Assembly (NCBI GenBank): GCA_002778195.1
Contig: PCDI01000001.1
Coordinates: 3,869,869-3,933,868 of the forward strand
Reading direction: 5' to 3'
Length of the DNA stretch: 64,000 nt
DNA from: Raffaelea ambrosiae
Taxonomy: Eukaryota; Ascomycota; Sordariomycetes; Ophiostomatales; Ophiostomataceae
Numbering within the stretch: position 1 is the first letter of the stretch; each line of letters starts with the position of its first letter. The notes under the pieces were generated by a model. That model was not told where the DNA came from and did no database searches. It worked only from the letters and a program-made list of their open reading frames with translations. A program made the translations under genes and the position numbers. Below, one piece after another: positions 35,291 through 46,696 of the stretch.

Positions 35291-36115
35291 AAGCTTGTGG
35301 CTTTCGAATGGGTGGCGTGAAATATCCCTCTCAAAGAAACGACGAGGCCTTGAAACAAAGAGACCGAACAGATTGGGAAATGGGTGCTGTGTTCTTTTCA
35401 ATATATAGTTGCAGTTCATTCGGCGGCGTTCTTCAGGATGCAGACAAAAACAAGATATCAAGGAGATCCAAAAAGAGGGAGGGGATTGAATGAAAAGAGG
35501 TGTGCGCAGGAAACACCAGAGGTATTCTAGTTTAGATGCAGTTCAGTCAGACGACAATAAGAAACCACACAGTGATACCAAATGCCACCTTCCAAGCCGC
35601 AAGCCGCAAGCCACAGATTTATCCCACAGTGCAGTCTCTTCCTGCTCAGTAATATACGCAATCCTTCAATAAAAGTGAAATGTGTTCGTTCGTCGCACAG
35701 CGTTCAATATCAGAACGATTGCCACACGTGACCAGTGGTTGGGGTAAACCTTGCCGTCTGCGGAATTCCGGTCAAGAGAATGGGAGGGGATTTCCCCATT
35801 CCCAGCAAAAGGGGATTGCAAATTGACGGACAGGGGCAGGGAAAACAGGGGACAATGGCCCTGCTAGAAAAAAAAAGCCGCCCCAAATTTTTTTTTTCTG
35901 CGATAATGGTAGCATGCTACCACTAGCACTACCCAATCCAACCGCTCCGCTTTCTAAACCCGCACATAATTTAGCGACAACTGATACCTCTCCTGCTCTG
36001 CCTGTCGCCTGCCATCCCTTCCATCTTTCTCACTCAACTCTTCTTCCATCTGCTCCGGATACTCTTCTGACTCCATACCGACCTCTCCCCCGTCGTCCTC
36101 AAGAAGTCGTTTAAA
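35291..36115. other. SmB 3' region and MPC1 promoter
   Basis: An 825-bp intergenic stretch between two plus-strand genes. No gene seen. It carries a 16-bp perfect palindrome at 35,907-35,922 and a pyrimidine-rich leader (about 35,985-36,110) before the MPC1 ATG. Confidence 0.75.
35907..35922. promoter_or_regulatory. 16-bp perfect palindrome upstream of MPC1
   Basis: TGGTAGCATGCTACCA is its own reverse complement and sits about 195 bp upstream of the MPC1 start codon. It has the form of a binding site for a dimeric regulator, but no known factor is assigned. Confidence 0.5.
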
Positions 36116-37263
36116 ATGGCGGCCTTTGTGAAAGCGATCAACTCCAAGATTCGGTCGAACAAGTATCTCGACTACTTTTGCTCGACGCGTGAGTGAACCC
36201 TGTGCCTTTGTTTTGTTTTCTCGTGCTTGCAGTGCTGTGGGAAAGTTTTTTGGGGCAGTGGTTGGCGATTATGACTCCTACGTCGGACTGCACAGCGTCC
36301 GCTAAGTCCGGGGTGCTTTGTTCCATTATGCGAGCTACTTTCGCGGGAAACGGTGCCGGATGAGCAGGCTATGCGCGCGCAGCAAAAAAGAGAGAAAAGA
36401 AGGAAAGCCAGAATGGCGAATGCGCGCAATCCATTCTGTTGCGAATTTGCCAACTGTCTCCCCTTTCTCCCTCTTCTTGTTTCTGTCCTGCTTTTCGCGA
36501 CGGGGTTGCGCCGGATCATTGGTTGGGGGGAGCTCTATCTCTCTACGGAGGTGGGATGTGGGGAGATTTTCTGGGGGGGTTCCCTGCGGCGAAATCTCGT
36601 GCGATATCGCCAAACGGAAAAAAAAGACCTCCTTGGAAATGGAATTTACTGCGATTGCGCCCTCGCTGTTCAGCCTTGGTGCTTCGATAGCCTTGTTTCC
36701 TTTGGCGAGGACATGCTGACCTGTTTTTACGACATGCAGACTTCTGGGGACCGGCGTCCAACTTTGGCATCCCGGTGGCAGCCGTGATGGACACGCAAAA
36801 GAGTCCAGATCTGTGAGTAACGGACGTGGGCCAGGATAACTGGTCTTCTTTTCCTTCGTGTGGCCCCTCTTCCCGGCATATCTCTTCCTGTATCTTGTGC
36901 TCTGTGCGCCTTCGTTGCGCCTTTGTGTTCCTTACCGTCGCCGGGAGAGTGCCGACCCTCGTCCGTGGCATCCTTTTGCTGACTTGCCGTTTTTCTCTCT
37001 TCAGGATCTCCGGAAAGATGACCGGTGCCCTCGTCATCTACTCGGCCACGTTCATGCGCTACGCCCTGGCAGTCCAACCGCCCAACTACCTTCTCTTCGC
37101 ATGCCACTTTGTCAACGAGGGCGCACAGCTCATCCAGGGCTACCGGTACCTAAATTACCACCACTGGAGCGGCCAGGATAAGACGGCGCAGGGCGTGCTG
37201 GAGGCGGCGCAAACGAGCGCGAAGGCAGTAGAGGCCAAGGTCGAGAGTGCCGTGAAGAAATGA
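36116..37263 (+). CDS. MPC1: Mitochondrial pyruvate carrier subunit 1
   Basis: A subunit of the inner mitochondrial membrane carrier (a heterodimer with MPC2/MPC3) that imports pyruvate for the TCA cycle. Exons are 36,116-36,188; 36,740-36,812; 37,005-37,263, giving 134 residues (yeast Mpc1 is 130). Family landmarks are HFWGPASNFGIPVAA, KSPDLISGKMT, FMRYALAVQPPNYLLFACH and NEGAQLIQGYRY. The Ala/Lys-rich tail after residue 110 is variable in the family. Intron 1 is 551 nt, several times longer than usual here, with a GCTGAC branch site near 36,716. Intron 2 is 192 nt. The next gene on the same strand is pyruvate carboxylase, which uses the same metabolite. Confidence 0.96.
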
Positions 37264-38268
37264 GGTATTGTTGAAGAGGAGTTGTTGAAGAGGAGCCGTC
37301 GAAGAGGAGAAGGCTGGTGTCGAAGGGGACTGTGTGACGAAGCAAGGCATTGAGGTCGCATACAACCACCACAGCATGACGAAGCCGTGAAGAAAGACAA
37401 GAAGAGATGGAAAGGACACAGTCAGTGGTGGTCGATTGCACAAGTGTGCGGAATCTTGAAGGCCATGTGGGAGAGAAGGGGGAGGAGGGAGAAAGAAGAA
37501 AGAGGAGGGGAAGGATAGACGGGACAACAGACACTTGAAATGTCCAGAGCCGGGAGGCCAAGGCCTTCATGTTTGACACATTCGGGGCCAAGGAAGGACT
37601 CGTGCCACGGAAAGGGTTTCTTGCTCCTTTATTTTTTTTTCCTTTTTTGGTTTCGTGTGTTGTGCTCTTTCCTGTGGAAGCGAGACAAAAAAAAAGGACC
37701 ACGGGAAAACGATATAGACGAGTGGGCACGAGGGCAGGACGGGGGGAGCCGCGTTTCCCCAGAAAAAGGGTCAATTCTTGGCTGTACCGCATCTTAATAT
37801 TACATCGAGCATTCATCTTGGCTGGTCACGCAACACACGTGCATTGGCATGCATGTTGCACCTCTCACTGAAACAACCATTACGTGCGGACAAGAGGTGG
37901 GAGGAGGAGTTAACCCGAGCTGGGAACCAGGGAAAAAAAAAAGAGGCAACGGCAGCAGCAGCAAGAAAGACCTGGGAGGAGGTCAGAGTTGCATCGACCA
38001 TTCATCTTGGTCGAGATACCGAAAGTTCCCCGTCCTCCCCCAGATTCCCCCTCGTATTCCGGCTTACACGTACAAAGTATGCCGAACTGGGCGCGTTTGG
38101 GGAAAAGGGAAAAAGGGGAAAAGAGAGGATAACGTATATCGGTCCATCCCGGGAACAAAACACTACGTAGGCCGAGATGAACCCCATACTGCTATCGCAG
38201 GGTTCGGCGGGACTGGGCGGGAAGACGGAAGTTTGTAGTTTGCGGGGTGAGAAAGAGAGAGAGACTAC

Positions 38269-38293
38269 GTGTGTGTGTGTGTGTGTGTGTGTG
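38269..38293. repeat. GT microsatellite
   Basis: About twelve uninterrupted GT units. Confidence 0.9.
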
Positions 38294-39702
38294 CTTGTTA
38301 TTGTTCCTACAGAGTAAGGCTTGGTATTACTGGATGTGCGTATTTGCGTCCCACCATGCACGCCGCCACAAGCAGTAGGTGCCTTCGTCCAGACGGAGTC
38401 TTTTTGGCCCAGAGGGTTGTCCATGCATAGCCTGCATGCACATGCACGGCCGACGCACTTACACGCGACAAGAACCTCTCGAGAGCCAGACGCGGCATTC
38501 TCTCGGGTGAAGTCGGCGTTGGTGCCTCGGCCGGAGGGTAGCTACCGGTAGGAGGGAGAAACATAGGCAACTTCGGCAAACAGCACTCGCCACGAAAAAA
38601 AAAAAAAAGAGATAGAGAGAGAATTCATCGGGGAGTGCAGGAGGGCGTGGCCAAAAGATACCTTGCATTGCGGATGATCTCTCTTTTTTTTCTAGGTTGT
38701 TTGCTTGCTTTCTTCTGTTGTCTCCGATTCCACACAGGGAAGCGCCGAGAAATGGTTCGATTGCACAGCCAAGGTCGCCGGGTGTGACATGAACAGGGCA
38801 ACCTCCAAAGATCCGGTGCGGGTGATCACGTTACAGGCGGCAGCCGCGTTACGGCCGGCAATGCGCGTTCTTGTCTAGTTTCTCGAAGCGGCATGTGGAC
38901 GCGAATGCGCAAAGAGAATAGGAAGGCCAAAAGGCGGTGTCCAACCAGAAGGAAGGGGACACGAAAAAGAAAACAAAATAAAATACGGCCAAAAAAGAAA
39001 ACCAGGAACAGCTTAAAAAGGAAAGAAAGAACGCAGAGTGGACGTCAGGAAGTTGGAAGAGGGGGGGAGATGATATCGCATACATAGTAGTTACAGGGGA
39101 TCCGCAGTAGACGGATGGGGGATCTAGAGCCTTACCGAGACAACACTTTGCTAGGGTTGATTTCGAAGCAGCGATGTCTGTGGGGGTGGATGAAGGGAAG
39201 GAAATAAGCAGGATCGTGAGATAGAACCGAATTCTGATCAGCAAAAAGAGGGCATTCTCGAGAATCCCATGTTTGGGGCTGCTTGCCGAGGTCGGAGTGT
39301 CCACTGGGCTTGTGCTCAGCAAAAAAAAATAAAGAAATAAAGAATTTTCAAATCATCTCACACGTTGCGTGACGGCGGGCATCGGGGTAGGAGTCATAGA
39401 TGCTGGCACCGGTGGTACAGAGTGCCCCAAAAATAAAAATAAAAGTTTGAAGCCCTCTGTGCGGGTGCGCAGGATAATGCCGTACCGATCAAGTTAGCGC
39501 TCTGGTGAAGCCCATCCGGATGGCGTGTTAATGGCGCACCGATGTAGTGGGACGCGGTCAGGGAGCGGTGGAATTGACGAGCAGAAACCAAGAGTGCTGT
39601 GTAAGAGGCCAAGAAAGACAAATCTGACCTGGAAATCTCTGGAGGTCCAGGTGCGCGTGTGACCCGTCCAACCTTGCCAGGCCAGAGAGCTGGTCACGAA
39701 GG

Positions 39703-39723
39703 GCTAGCTATGGGATAGCTAGC
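39703..39723. repeat. 8-bp inverted repeat with 5-nt loop
   Basis: GCTAGCTA and TAGCTAGC face each other across TGGGA. Each arm is itself nearly palindromic. No gene context suggests a function. Confidence 0.7.
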
Positions 39724-40221
39724 TGGAGACCAGGGGAGACCGGGGGGGGGAGGGCGGCAGGCGTTCAACGATGTAGAAAAAAAAAAGAGGGGACGGATCA
39801 AGAAAAGCTCCCCTCTGCCGGTGTCCGGAACACCTCCGGCACCGTGGTAGTCCATTGGTGGTGGTGGTGGGTGGCTCTGGGTGGCATCTGCTGGGACGCG
39901 GCGGCACTTTATGGCTCGTCTTCCTTTGTACCGAGATATACGGCTGAGGACGGGGGAACAAACCCCCCCCCCCCCCATTCCGAGCAATTCTCTCGACGCA
40001 AGATCTGGCGCCCATTGGTGTGTCTGGAAGAAAGCAGACAAGCTGGCGGGCAGCGTTGTGTCTCCTGTGGGTGGTTTATTTCTGACCTTCCAGTCTTGGC
40101 CGTCGTTATCCTCGGCTGCACGAAAACGAAACGTCCTCTGGATGTGGTTGGATTGCATGTATCTTGCGGTGTCTTGCTTTGTACCCTGTAACTAAGCACC
40201 AACGGGAGGTCGATCCGAGCA

Positions 40222-40275
40222 GTGTGCTCCAGTGTGTGTGCCAGTGTGTGTTGTGCCAGTGTGTGTGCTCCAGTG
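40222..40275. repeat. CCAGTGTGTG minisatellite
   Basis: Imperfect copies of a GTG(C/T)TCCAGTGTGTGT-type unit cover about 54 bases. Confidence 0.8.
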
Positions 40276-41559
40276 AAAAAATAAATAAATAAAAAGGCTG
40301 TCCACTCATCGGGGCTGTTTGCGATTCGAATACGCCCCCATCTGGTTGGCCAATATCAGTTAGTTACTTGGTGTTCGTTTCAATTAGCTGTGGGCAGAAG
40401 GTGTGCTACTGTGGGGGCGTTGTTGGCTCGAGCTGCCTCTGCGTCAGCGCCGCCTCCCCCCCCGTGTGTGCTACAGTAATACCTCTTTGTCCATGTTTCT
40501 GGTCTTGTCTGTGTCTCGCTGCGTTGCTCGGCGGTGTTGCCTTGTTGCGCCTGCCCAGTTCATTTTGTGCTGAACCAAAATTGGCCTTGACTGGGTCTCC
40601 GAGGGTACCTCCTAATGGGAGGTAGGCGTAATAGTTACGGTGTGCAAAGCCCCAGTGGGTGGTCTCCGACTTCTGGTCTGATCTGTTTTGGTGTGGTCCG
40701 GCCGCTCATAGCCTGTTGCGGAAGTGGTTGAGTCGCTCTTTCCTCGCCGGATTGCCCTTAGCTAACTAAGTGGCCTGGCCGCCCTCTACTGCAGGCACAT
40801 GCCAGCCCCGCAAAGGGCAATGCGCGTCCGCTCTCGTCCAATTGCCCCTCCACCCCTCCCTGTCGCCTGCTTGGCTACTTTTTTTTTGTTGCTTCGGTAC
40901 CTTTTTCCACGGTTAAGCCCAGTCAACTCGAGGTTGCTCTGTAACCGAGAGACGTGGGGTACCGGTTGCTCTTTCTGTGAATCGACGGCATTGCCCCCTC
41001 CCAGTGTGCTTTGAGTCATTGAGAGCCCGTCTTTTTATAAGCTTGGGCGTTGGGTCACCTGAGGTTAAAAAAATATTCAAATAAAAATAAAAACGGCACC
41101 TAAATAGAAGGACCTAAATAATAGGTAGAAGCTCAGAAAAAAAAACATCAGTCACAGCTCTTCTCGACAATCCTCTCTCCCTTTCTCGCCCCTCCATCCT
41201 TTTTCTGGTTCATGCTTGCATTCCTCGTGCTTGTCTGCACCTTCTGACCTCCAATTGGCCTCCCCTGTGCCGCACACCACGACCCAATCCGCCGGTATTT
41301 TACCGCTGCAAGCCGCTGGTGTGTTCGGCCGCATCGTTCGTCCCTGCTGGTCAGCTTCTCGCCCAAGCTCCTTGCCCACCCCCCACAACTCCTCTTATTC
41401 TTCCCTCAACAACAACAATAACAACAACAACAGCAACTCCATTTCCACCACCCACCCCATCAGAATCAAGGTCAGTCGTCATGCCTGCTAGTCACATGCG
41501 GTGAGAGCCAGCCCAGGGACCCAGAAAATAAAAAAGAAAGCAAAGAAAGCCCAGAAAAA

Positions 41560-41880
41560 TCCCGCGCTTGCCATAGCTTCACGTCCCCAACTTCGTGTCC
41601 GCTCCAGCCTATCCCGTCCTCTCTTTGTCTTGTTTTCTGCATCCTATCCGCCACTACATATTGCCGCAGTCCTTCCTCCTTCCCCATATCCCTTCCGTGC
41701 TAGTCCTCTTTCTCGTTTCTTTTCTTCTTTTTTGGCCCTTCTTTTCTCCTATTTGTCTGCTCCTTTCGGCTCTCGCTTTTCTCGGCCAACAGCTTCTTGT
41801 TTTCTCTTTCTCCCTTTCCTCTTTTCTTTTCTTCCCTTCACCTTTCTACCACACCCATACTTACTTTTGCTAGCAGCAAG
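41560..41880 (+). promoter_or_regulatory. Pyrimidine-rich leader region of pyruvate carboxylase
   Basis: The plus strand is strongly C/T-rich over about 300 bases upstream of the pyruvate carboxylase ATG. Such tracts commonly mark transcription starts of highly expressed fungal genes. Exact start sites cannot be read from the sequence. Confidence 0.4.
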
Positions 41881-42043
41881 CAGAAAGCTCCAACCAACCA
41901 TTAGTAACAGGGTTCAACAGCTCCATCAAGCTCTTTGCAACTGAGGTCGGAGCTTCTCCCAGCTCCAAAACCCAGCCAAGCAACAGCTTCCCTCTTCCCA
42001 ACAGCTCCTTTCTACACCACAAGAAACCGCCCAATCCGACAAG

Positions 42044-45000
42044 ATGGCCCAACCTCTTCTGGATGGCGCTGCCAACGAAGACACCTTCGAGGAGGTCTTC
42101 GAGGAGGAGGTCCCCCACAAGGAGACGCCCACTGTTCATCACATCCGGGCCAACTCGACCATCATGCAACTTCGGAAGATCCTCGGTGTGTTTGGGCGGC
42201 CCAATTGAGCTCTGCTGAGCCATGTCAGAGACATTTGCTAACCTGTCAACCCCCATGCAACAGTTGCCAACCGTGGTGAAATTCGTAAGTGGACCTGCCT
42301 CTCATGATCGGCCCGCCGGTGTTGTCCGCCAGCTAACGCTTTTGTGATCACAGCCATCCGTGTATGTCTCTGCGCAGCAAACGATTGGGACTGCTCAAAG
42401 AGCACTCTACAATTTGACTCTACAGACATGAAAACACAGAGCTAACCACAGCCATGTGCGTGCTTGTCTACAATATAGATCTTCAGAACTGTAGGTGCAC
42501 ATTCCACCGCCCAACACGCGGTTTTTGGACGAGAAACTAGACCCTAACTGTTCCTAGGCCCATGAGCTTTCACTTCACACCATCGCAGTGTTTAGGTAAC
42601 TGACGATCCGCCCCGAGCAGTACCTCGGCTCAAGGCCAGTCGGTCTTTTTTTTCCCACCTGCTAACTGCTCCAGCTATGAGGACCGCTTGAGCATGCACA
42701 GACAGAGTACGAGCCGTCCCCCCGACTCAGCCCACCTTGCATACTGTCCCTATTTAGTCCGAACCTTAACTAACTCACATGCACAGAGGCCGATGAGGCT
42801 TACGTCATTGGTAAACGGGGCCAGTACACCCCGGTGGGCGCCTACCTGGCAGGCGACGAAATCATCAAGATCGCTCTCGAGCATGGCGCGCAGATGATTC
42901 ACCCGGGTAAGTCAATGCCACCCCGGCTGAACGAACTTCGGTCGAGCTTCAATTGCTGTTCAGTCCAACTGCCGTCAAAAGCCTCATGTCTGACACTGCA
43001 TCCCCCTAGGTTATGGCTTCCTGTCTGAAAACGCGGACTTTGCGCGCAACGTCGAGAAGGCCGGCCTGATTGTGAGTTGCACTCCCCAATGCCGCTCTCT
43101 TCATCAACCACATATCGCTGACATGCTTCGCTTTCTAGTTCGTCGGCCCGGGCCCGGATGTTATCGACGCGCTCGGTGACAAGGTTTCTGCTCGTACTCT
43201 GGCTATCAAGGCCAATGTTCCGGTCGTCCCTGGAACAGAGGGTGCCGTCGAGAGCTACGAGGAGGTCAAGGCTTTCACCGATCAGTACGGCTTTCCGGTC
43301 ATCATCAAGGCTGCCTTCGGCGGTGGTGGCCGCGGTATGCGTGTCGTCCGCGAACCCGATACTCTCAAGGAGTCCTTCGACCGTGCCACGTCCGAGGCCA
43401 AGAGCTCCTTCGGCGACGGCACCGTTTTCGTCGAGCGCTTCCTCGACAAGCCCAAGCACATCGAGGTCCAGCTTCTGGGCGACAACCACGGCAACATCGT
43501 CCACCTGTACGAGCGTGACTGCTCCGTCCAACGTCGTCACCAGAAGGTCGTCGAAATTGCTCCCGCCAAGGATCTGCCTGCCGCCACCCGCGATGCCATT
43601 CTGGCCGACGCCGTCAAGCTGGCCAAGTCTGTCAACTACCGCAACGCCGGTACGGCCGAGTTCTTGGTCGACCAGCAGAATCGCTACTACTTCATCGAGA
43701 TCAACCCCCGTATCCAAGTCGAGCACACCATCACTGAGGAGATTACTGGCATTGATCTTGTTGCCGCTCAGATCCAGATCGCCGCTGGCGCCTCACTTCA
43801 CCAGCTTGGCCTGACTCAGGACCGCATCTCCACGCGCGGTTTCGCCATTCAGTGCCGCATCACGACCGAGGACCCGGCCAAGGGCTTCCAGCCGGACACT
43901 GGTAAGATTGAGGTGTATCGCTCTGCCGGTGGTAACGGTGTCCGTCTCGACGGTGGCAACGGCTTTGCCGGTGCCGTCATCACTCCCCACTACGACTCTA
44001 TGCTGGTCAAGTGTACTTGCCACGGCTCCACATACGAGATTGCCCGCCGCAAGATCCTCCGTGCGCTCATCGAGTTCCGTATCCGCGGTGTCAAGACCAA
44101 CATCCCGTTCTTGGCCTCTCTTCTGACACACCCCGTCTTCATTGATGGCAACTGCTGGACGACCTTCATTGACGACACTCCGCAGCTCTTCGATCTCGTT
44201 GGCAGCCAGAACCGTGCCCAGAAGCTTCTCATGTACCTCGGCGATGTGGCCGTCAATGGCAGCAAGATCAAGGGCCAGGTTGGCGAGCCCAAGAACAAAT
44301 CCGACATTATTTTGCCCGTGCTCGTCGACGACAGCGGTGAGAAGATCGATGTCAGCAAGCCCTGCACCAAGGGCTGGCGCCAGATCATTGTCGACCAGGG
44401 CCCCAAGGCCTTTGCCAAGGCGGTCCGCGATTACAAGGGCACTCTCATCATGGACACCACCTGGCGTGATGCCCACCAGTCGCTGCTGGCCACTCGTGTC
44501 CGCACCGTCGATCTGCTCAACATCGGCAAGGAGACCAGCCATGCACTGAGCAACCTCTTCAGTCTGGAGTGCTGGGGCGGCGCCACCTTTGACGTCGCCA
44601 TGCGCTTCCTGTACGAGGACCCCTGGGACCGTCTGCGCAAGATGCGCAAGCTCATCCCCAACATCCCCTTCCAGATGCTGCTGCGTGGCGCCAACGGTGT
44701 CGCCTATGCTTCGCTCCCCGACAATGCCATCGACCAATTCGTCGACCAGGCCAAGAAGAACGGCGTCGACATCTTCCGTGTCTTCGATGCACTGAACGAC
44801 ATCAACCAACTCGAGGTCGGCATCAAGGCCGTTCACAAGGCCGGTGGTGTCGTTGAAGGCACGGTCTGCTTCAGTGGCGACATGCTGAACCCCAAGAAGA
44901 AGTACAACCTGCCTTACTACCTTGATCTTGTTGATAAATTGGTTGGCCTTGACATCCACATCCTGGGTATCAAGGATATGGCTGGTGTGCTCAAGCCCCA

Positions 45001-46372
45001 TTCGGCCCGTCTGCTGGTCGGCTCCATCCGCAAGAAGTACCCCGACCTCCCAATTCACGTGCACACTCACGACTCTGCGGGTACCGGTGTGGCTTCCATG
45101 GTCGCTTGCGCCGAGTCCGGCGCCGATGCCATTGATGCTGCCACGGACAGTCTGTCGGGTATGACGTCTCAGCCTAGCATCAATGCCATCTTGGCTTCCC
45201 TCGAGGGCACGAGCCTCGACCCTGGTCTGAACGTGCGCCATGTGCGTGCTCTTGACACGTACTGGGCTCAGCTGCGTCTGCTGTACTCTCCTTTCGAGGC
45301 CCATCTCACCGGCCCCGATCCGGAGGTGTACGAGCACGAGATCCCCGGTGGTCAGTTGACCAACATGATGTTCCAGGCCTCTCAACTCGGCCTCGGCTCT
45401 CAGTGGGCCGAGACTAAGAAGGCCTACGAGCATGCCAATGACCTGCTTGGTGACATTGTCAAGGTGACGCCTACATCCAAGGTTGTGGGTGATCTGGCCC
45501 AGTTCATGGTGTCCAACAAGCTCACCCCTGAGGATGTCAAGGCGCGTGCCGCAGAGCTTGACTTCCCTGGCTCTGTTCTCGAATTTTTTGAGGGCATGAT
45601 GGGCCAGCCGTACGGTGGCTTCCCGGAGCCGCTTCGCACCAACGCACTTCGCGGCCGCCGCAAGCTGGACAAGCGCCCTGGTCTCTTTTTGGATGCAGTC
45701 GACTTTGTCAAGGTAAAGAAGGAGCTGGTCAAGAAGTTTGGCGGTCCCATTACCGAGACGGACATCGCCTCGTATGTCATGTACCCCAAGGTGTATGAGG
45801 ACTACAAAAAGTTCATTACCAAGTACGGCGACCTGTCCGTGCTGCCGACCAAGTACTTCTTGTCTAAGCCGGCCATCGGTGAGGAGTTCCACGTTGAGCT
45901 GGAGAAGGGCAAGGTCCTAATCCTCAAGCTTCTGGCCGTTGGTCCGCTGTCGGAGAACACTGGCCAGCGTGAGGTCTTCTACGAGATGAACGGTGAGGTC
46001 CGCCAGGTAACTGTGGACGATGCCCAGGCGTCGGTCGAGAACGTCAGCCGGCCCAAGGCCGACCCGACCGACAGCAGCCAGGTCGGTGCACCGATGGCTG
46101 GTGTTCTGGTTGAGCTGCGCGTCAAGGACGGTACCGAGGTCAAGAAGGGTGACCCGCTTGCTGTTCTGAGCGCCATGAAGATGGTTCGTATTCGCTCCTT
46201 TCTCCACTGGTTGATTGCTATTGAAAGATGTGCTAACCGGGTTGTTTTATAGGAAATGGTCATCTCTGCACCGCATAACGGTGTCGTTGCTTCGATCATG
46301 GTCAAGGAGGGCGACTCTGTGGATGGCTCCGACTTGGTCTGCCGGATCACCAAGGAGACTGCCAAGGAATAA
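42044..46372 (+). CDS. PYC: Pyruvate carboxylase
   Basis: This biotin enzyme carboxylates pyruvate to oxaloacetate (anaplerosis, gluconeogenesis). Exons are 42,044-42,185; 42,264-42,284; 42,354-42,361; 42,479-42,490; 42,558-42,595; 42,675-42,706; 42,787-42,906; 43,010-43,071; 43,139-46,183; 46,253-46,372. The product has 1,199 residues (yeast about 1,180). Biotin carboxylase: VANRGEIPIR from residue 48, ATP-grasp GGGGRGMR 206-213, EINPRIQVEHTITEE. Carboxyltransferase: TTWRDAHQS near 585-593 and ILGIKDMAG. The C-terminal biotinyl domain has AMKM, with the biotin-accepting lysine at 1159. An intron follows AMKM directly. Every intron has a CTAAC/CTGAC branch site and each join restores a conserved family sequence. 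The stop codon overlaps an AATAAA word (46,368). Confidence 0.97.
42264..42490 (+). other. Microexon cluster of pyruvate carboxylase
   Basis: Three consecutive coding exons of 21 nt (42,264-42,284), 8 nt (42,354-42,361) and 12 nt (42,479-42,490) encode the conserved run from VANRGEI through PIR to IFRT. The introns between them are 69 and 117 nt. Each has GT...AG ends and a CTAAC branch site. Confidence 0.88.
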
Positions 46373-46696
46373 AAGCGCTGTTCGTATTGCTTTTTTAATT
46401 CACACAAATTCATGGTTCGGGGTGGCCAGAGTTGGTTTACAGCGTTGTGCTGTGGGAGTTGGATACCATCAACAGGGGAGTGCAGGAAGCGACAACAAGG
46501 TTTCATTTTGATTACAACAACAACAAAACAAAAATAGTGTCAAGTGTTTTCTTTTATTTTTGGATATTTTGCAGTCATGTTAATTTGATTTCTCATTGGT
46601 GTTTTGTTTACTCTGAACAAAGTTTTAAAAAAGACACAACTGTTGAACAAAGGTTAAAAATGGTAAACCGCTGGCCCATTCTGAGTTATCCCCAGT
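46373..46696. other. Convergent intergenic, 324 bp
   Basis: The pyruvate carboxylase and YbjQ-like genes end towards each other here. AT-rich, no gene seen. It must hold both 3' ends. Confidence 0.8.

Larger units (their letters stand above)
37264..42043. other. Gene-free 4.8-kb stretch before pyruvate carboxylase
   Basis: No coding gene supported. It holds a GT microsatellite (38,269), a short hairpin (39,703), a GTGTG-rich minisatellite (40,222), one ACATAGTA word (39,081) and, in its last 600 bp, a pyrimidine-rich leader region with CAA repeats (41,404-41,433), which probably belongs to the pyruvate carboxylase promoter and 5' UTR. Confidence 0.65.

Noticed and set aside
40321..40338. GCGATTCGAATACGC as a tRNA T arm
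   Set aside because: The stem pairs only three bases when TTCGA is placed in the loop, and no upstream cloverleaf is present.
43158..43814. 218-codon plus-strand frame overlapping pyruvate carboxylase exon 9
   Set aside because: It is the +1 shadow of the true exon, giving Ser/Arg/Pro/Thr-rich sequence without similarity.
43793..45892. 699-codon minus-strand frame opposite pyruvate carboxylase
   Set aside because: Complete shadow of the conserved carboxylase exon. The openness comes from codon bias, and no family features were seen.
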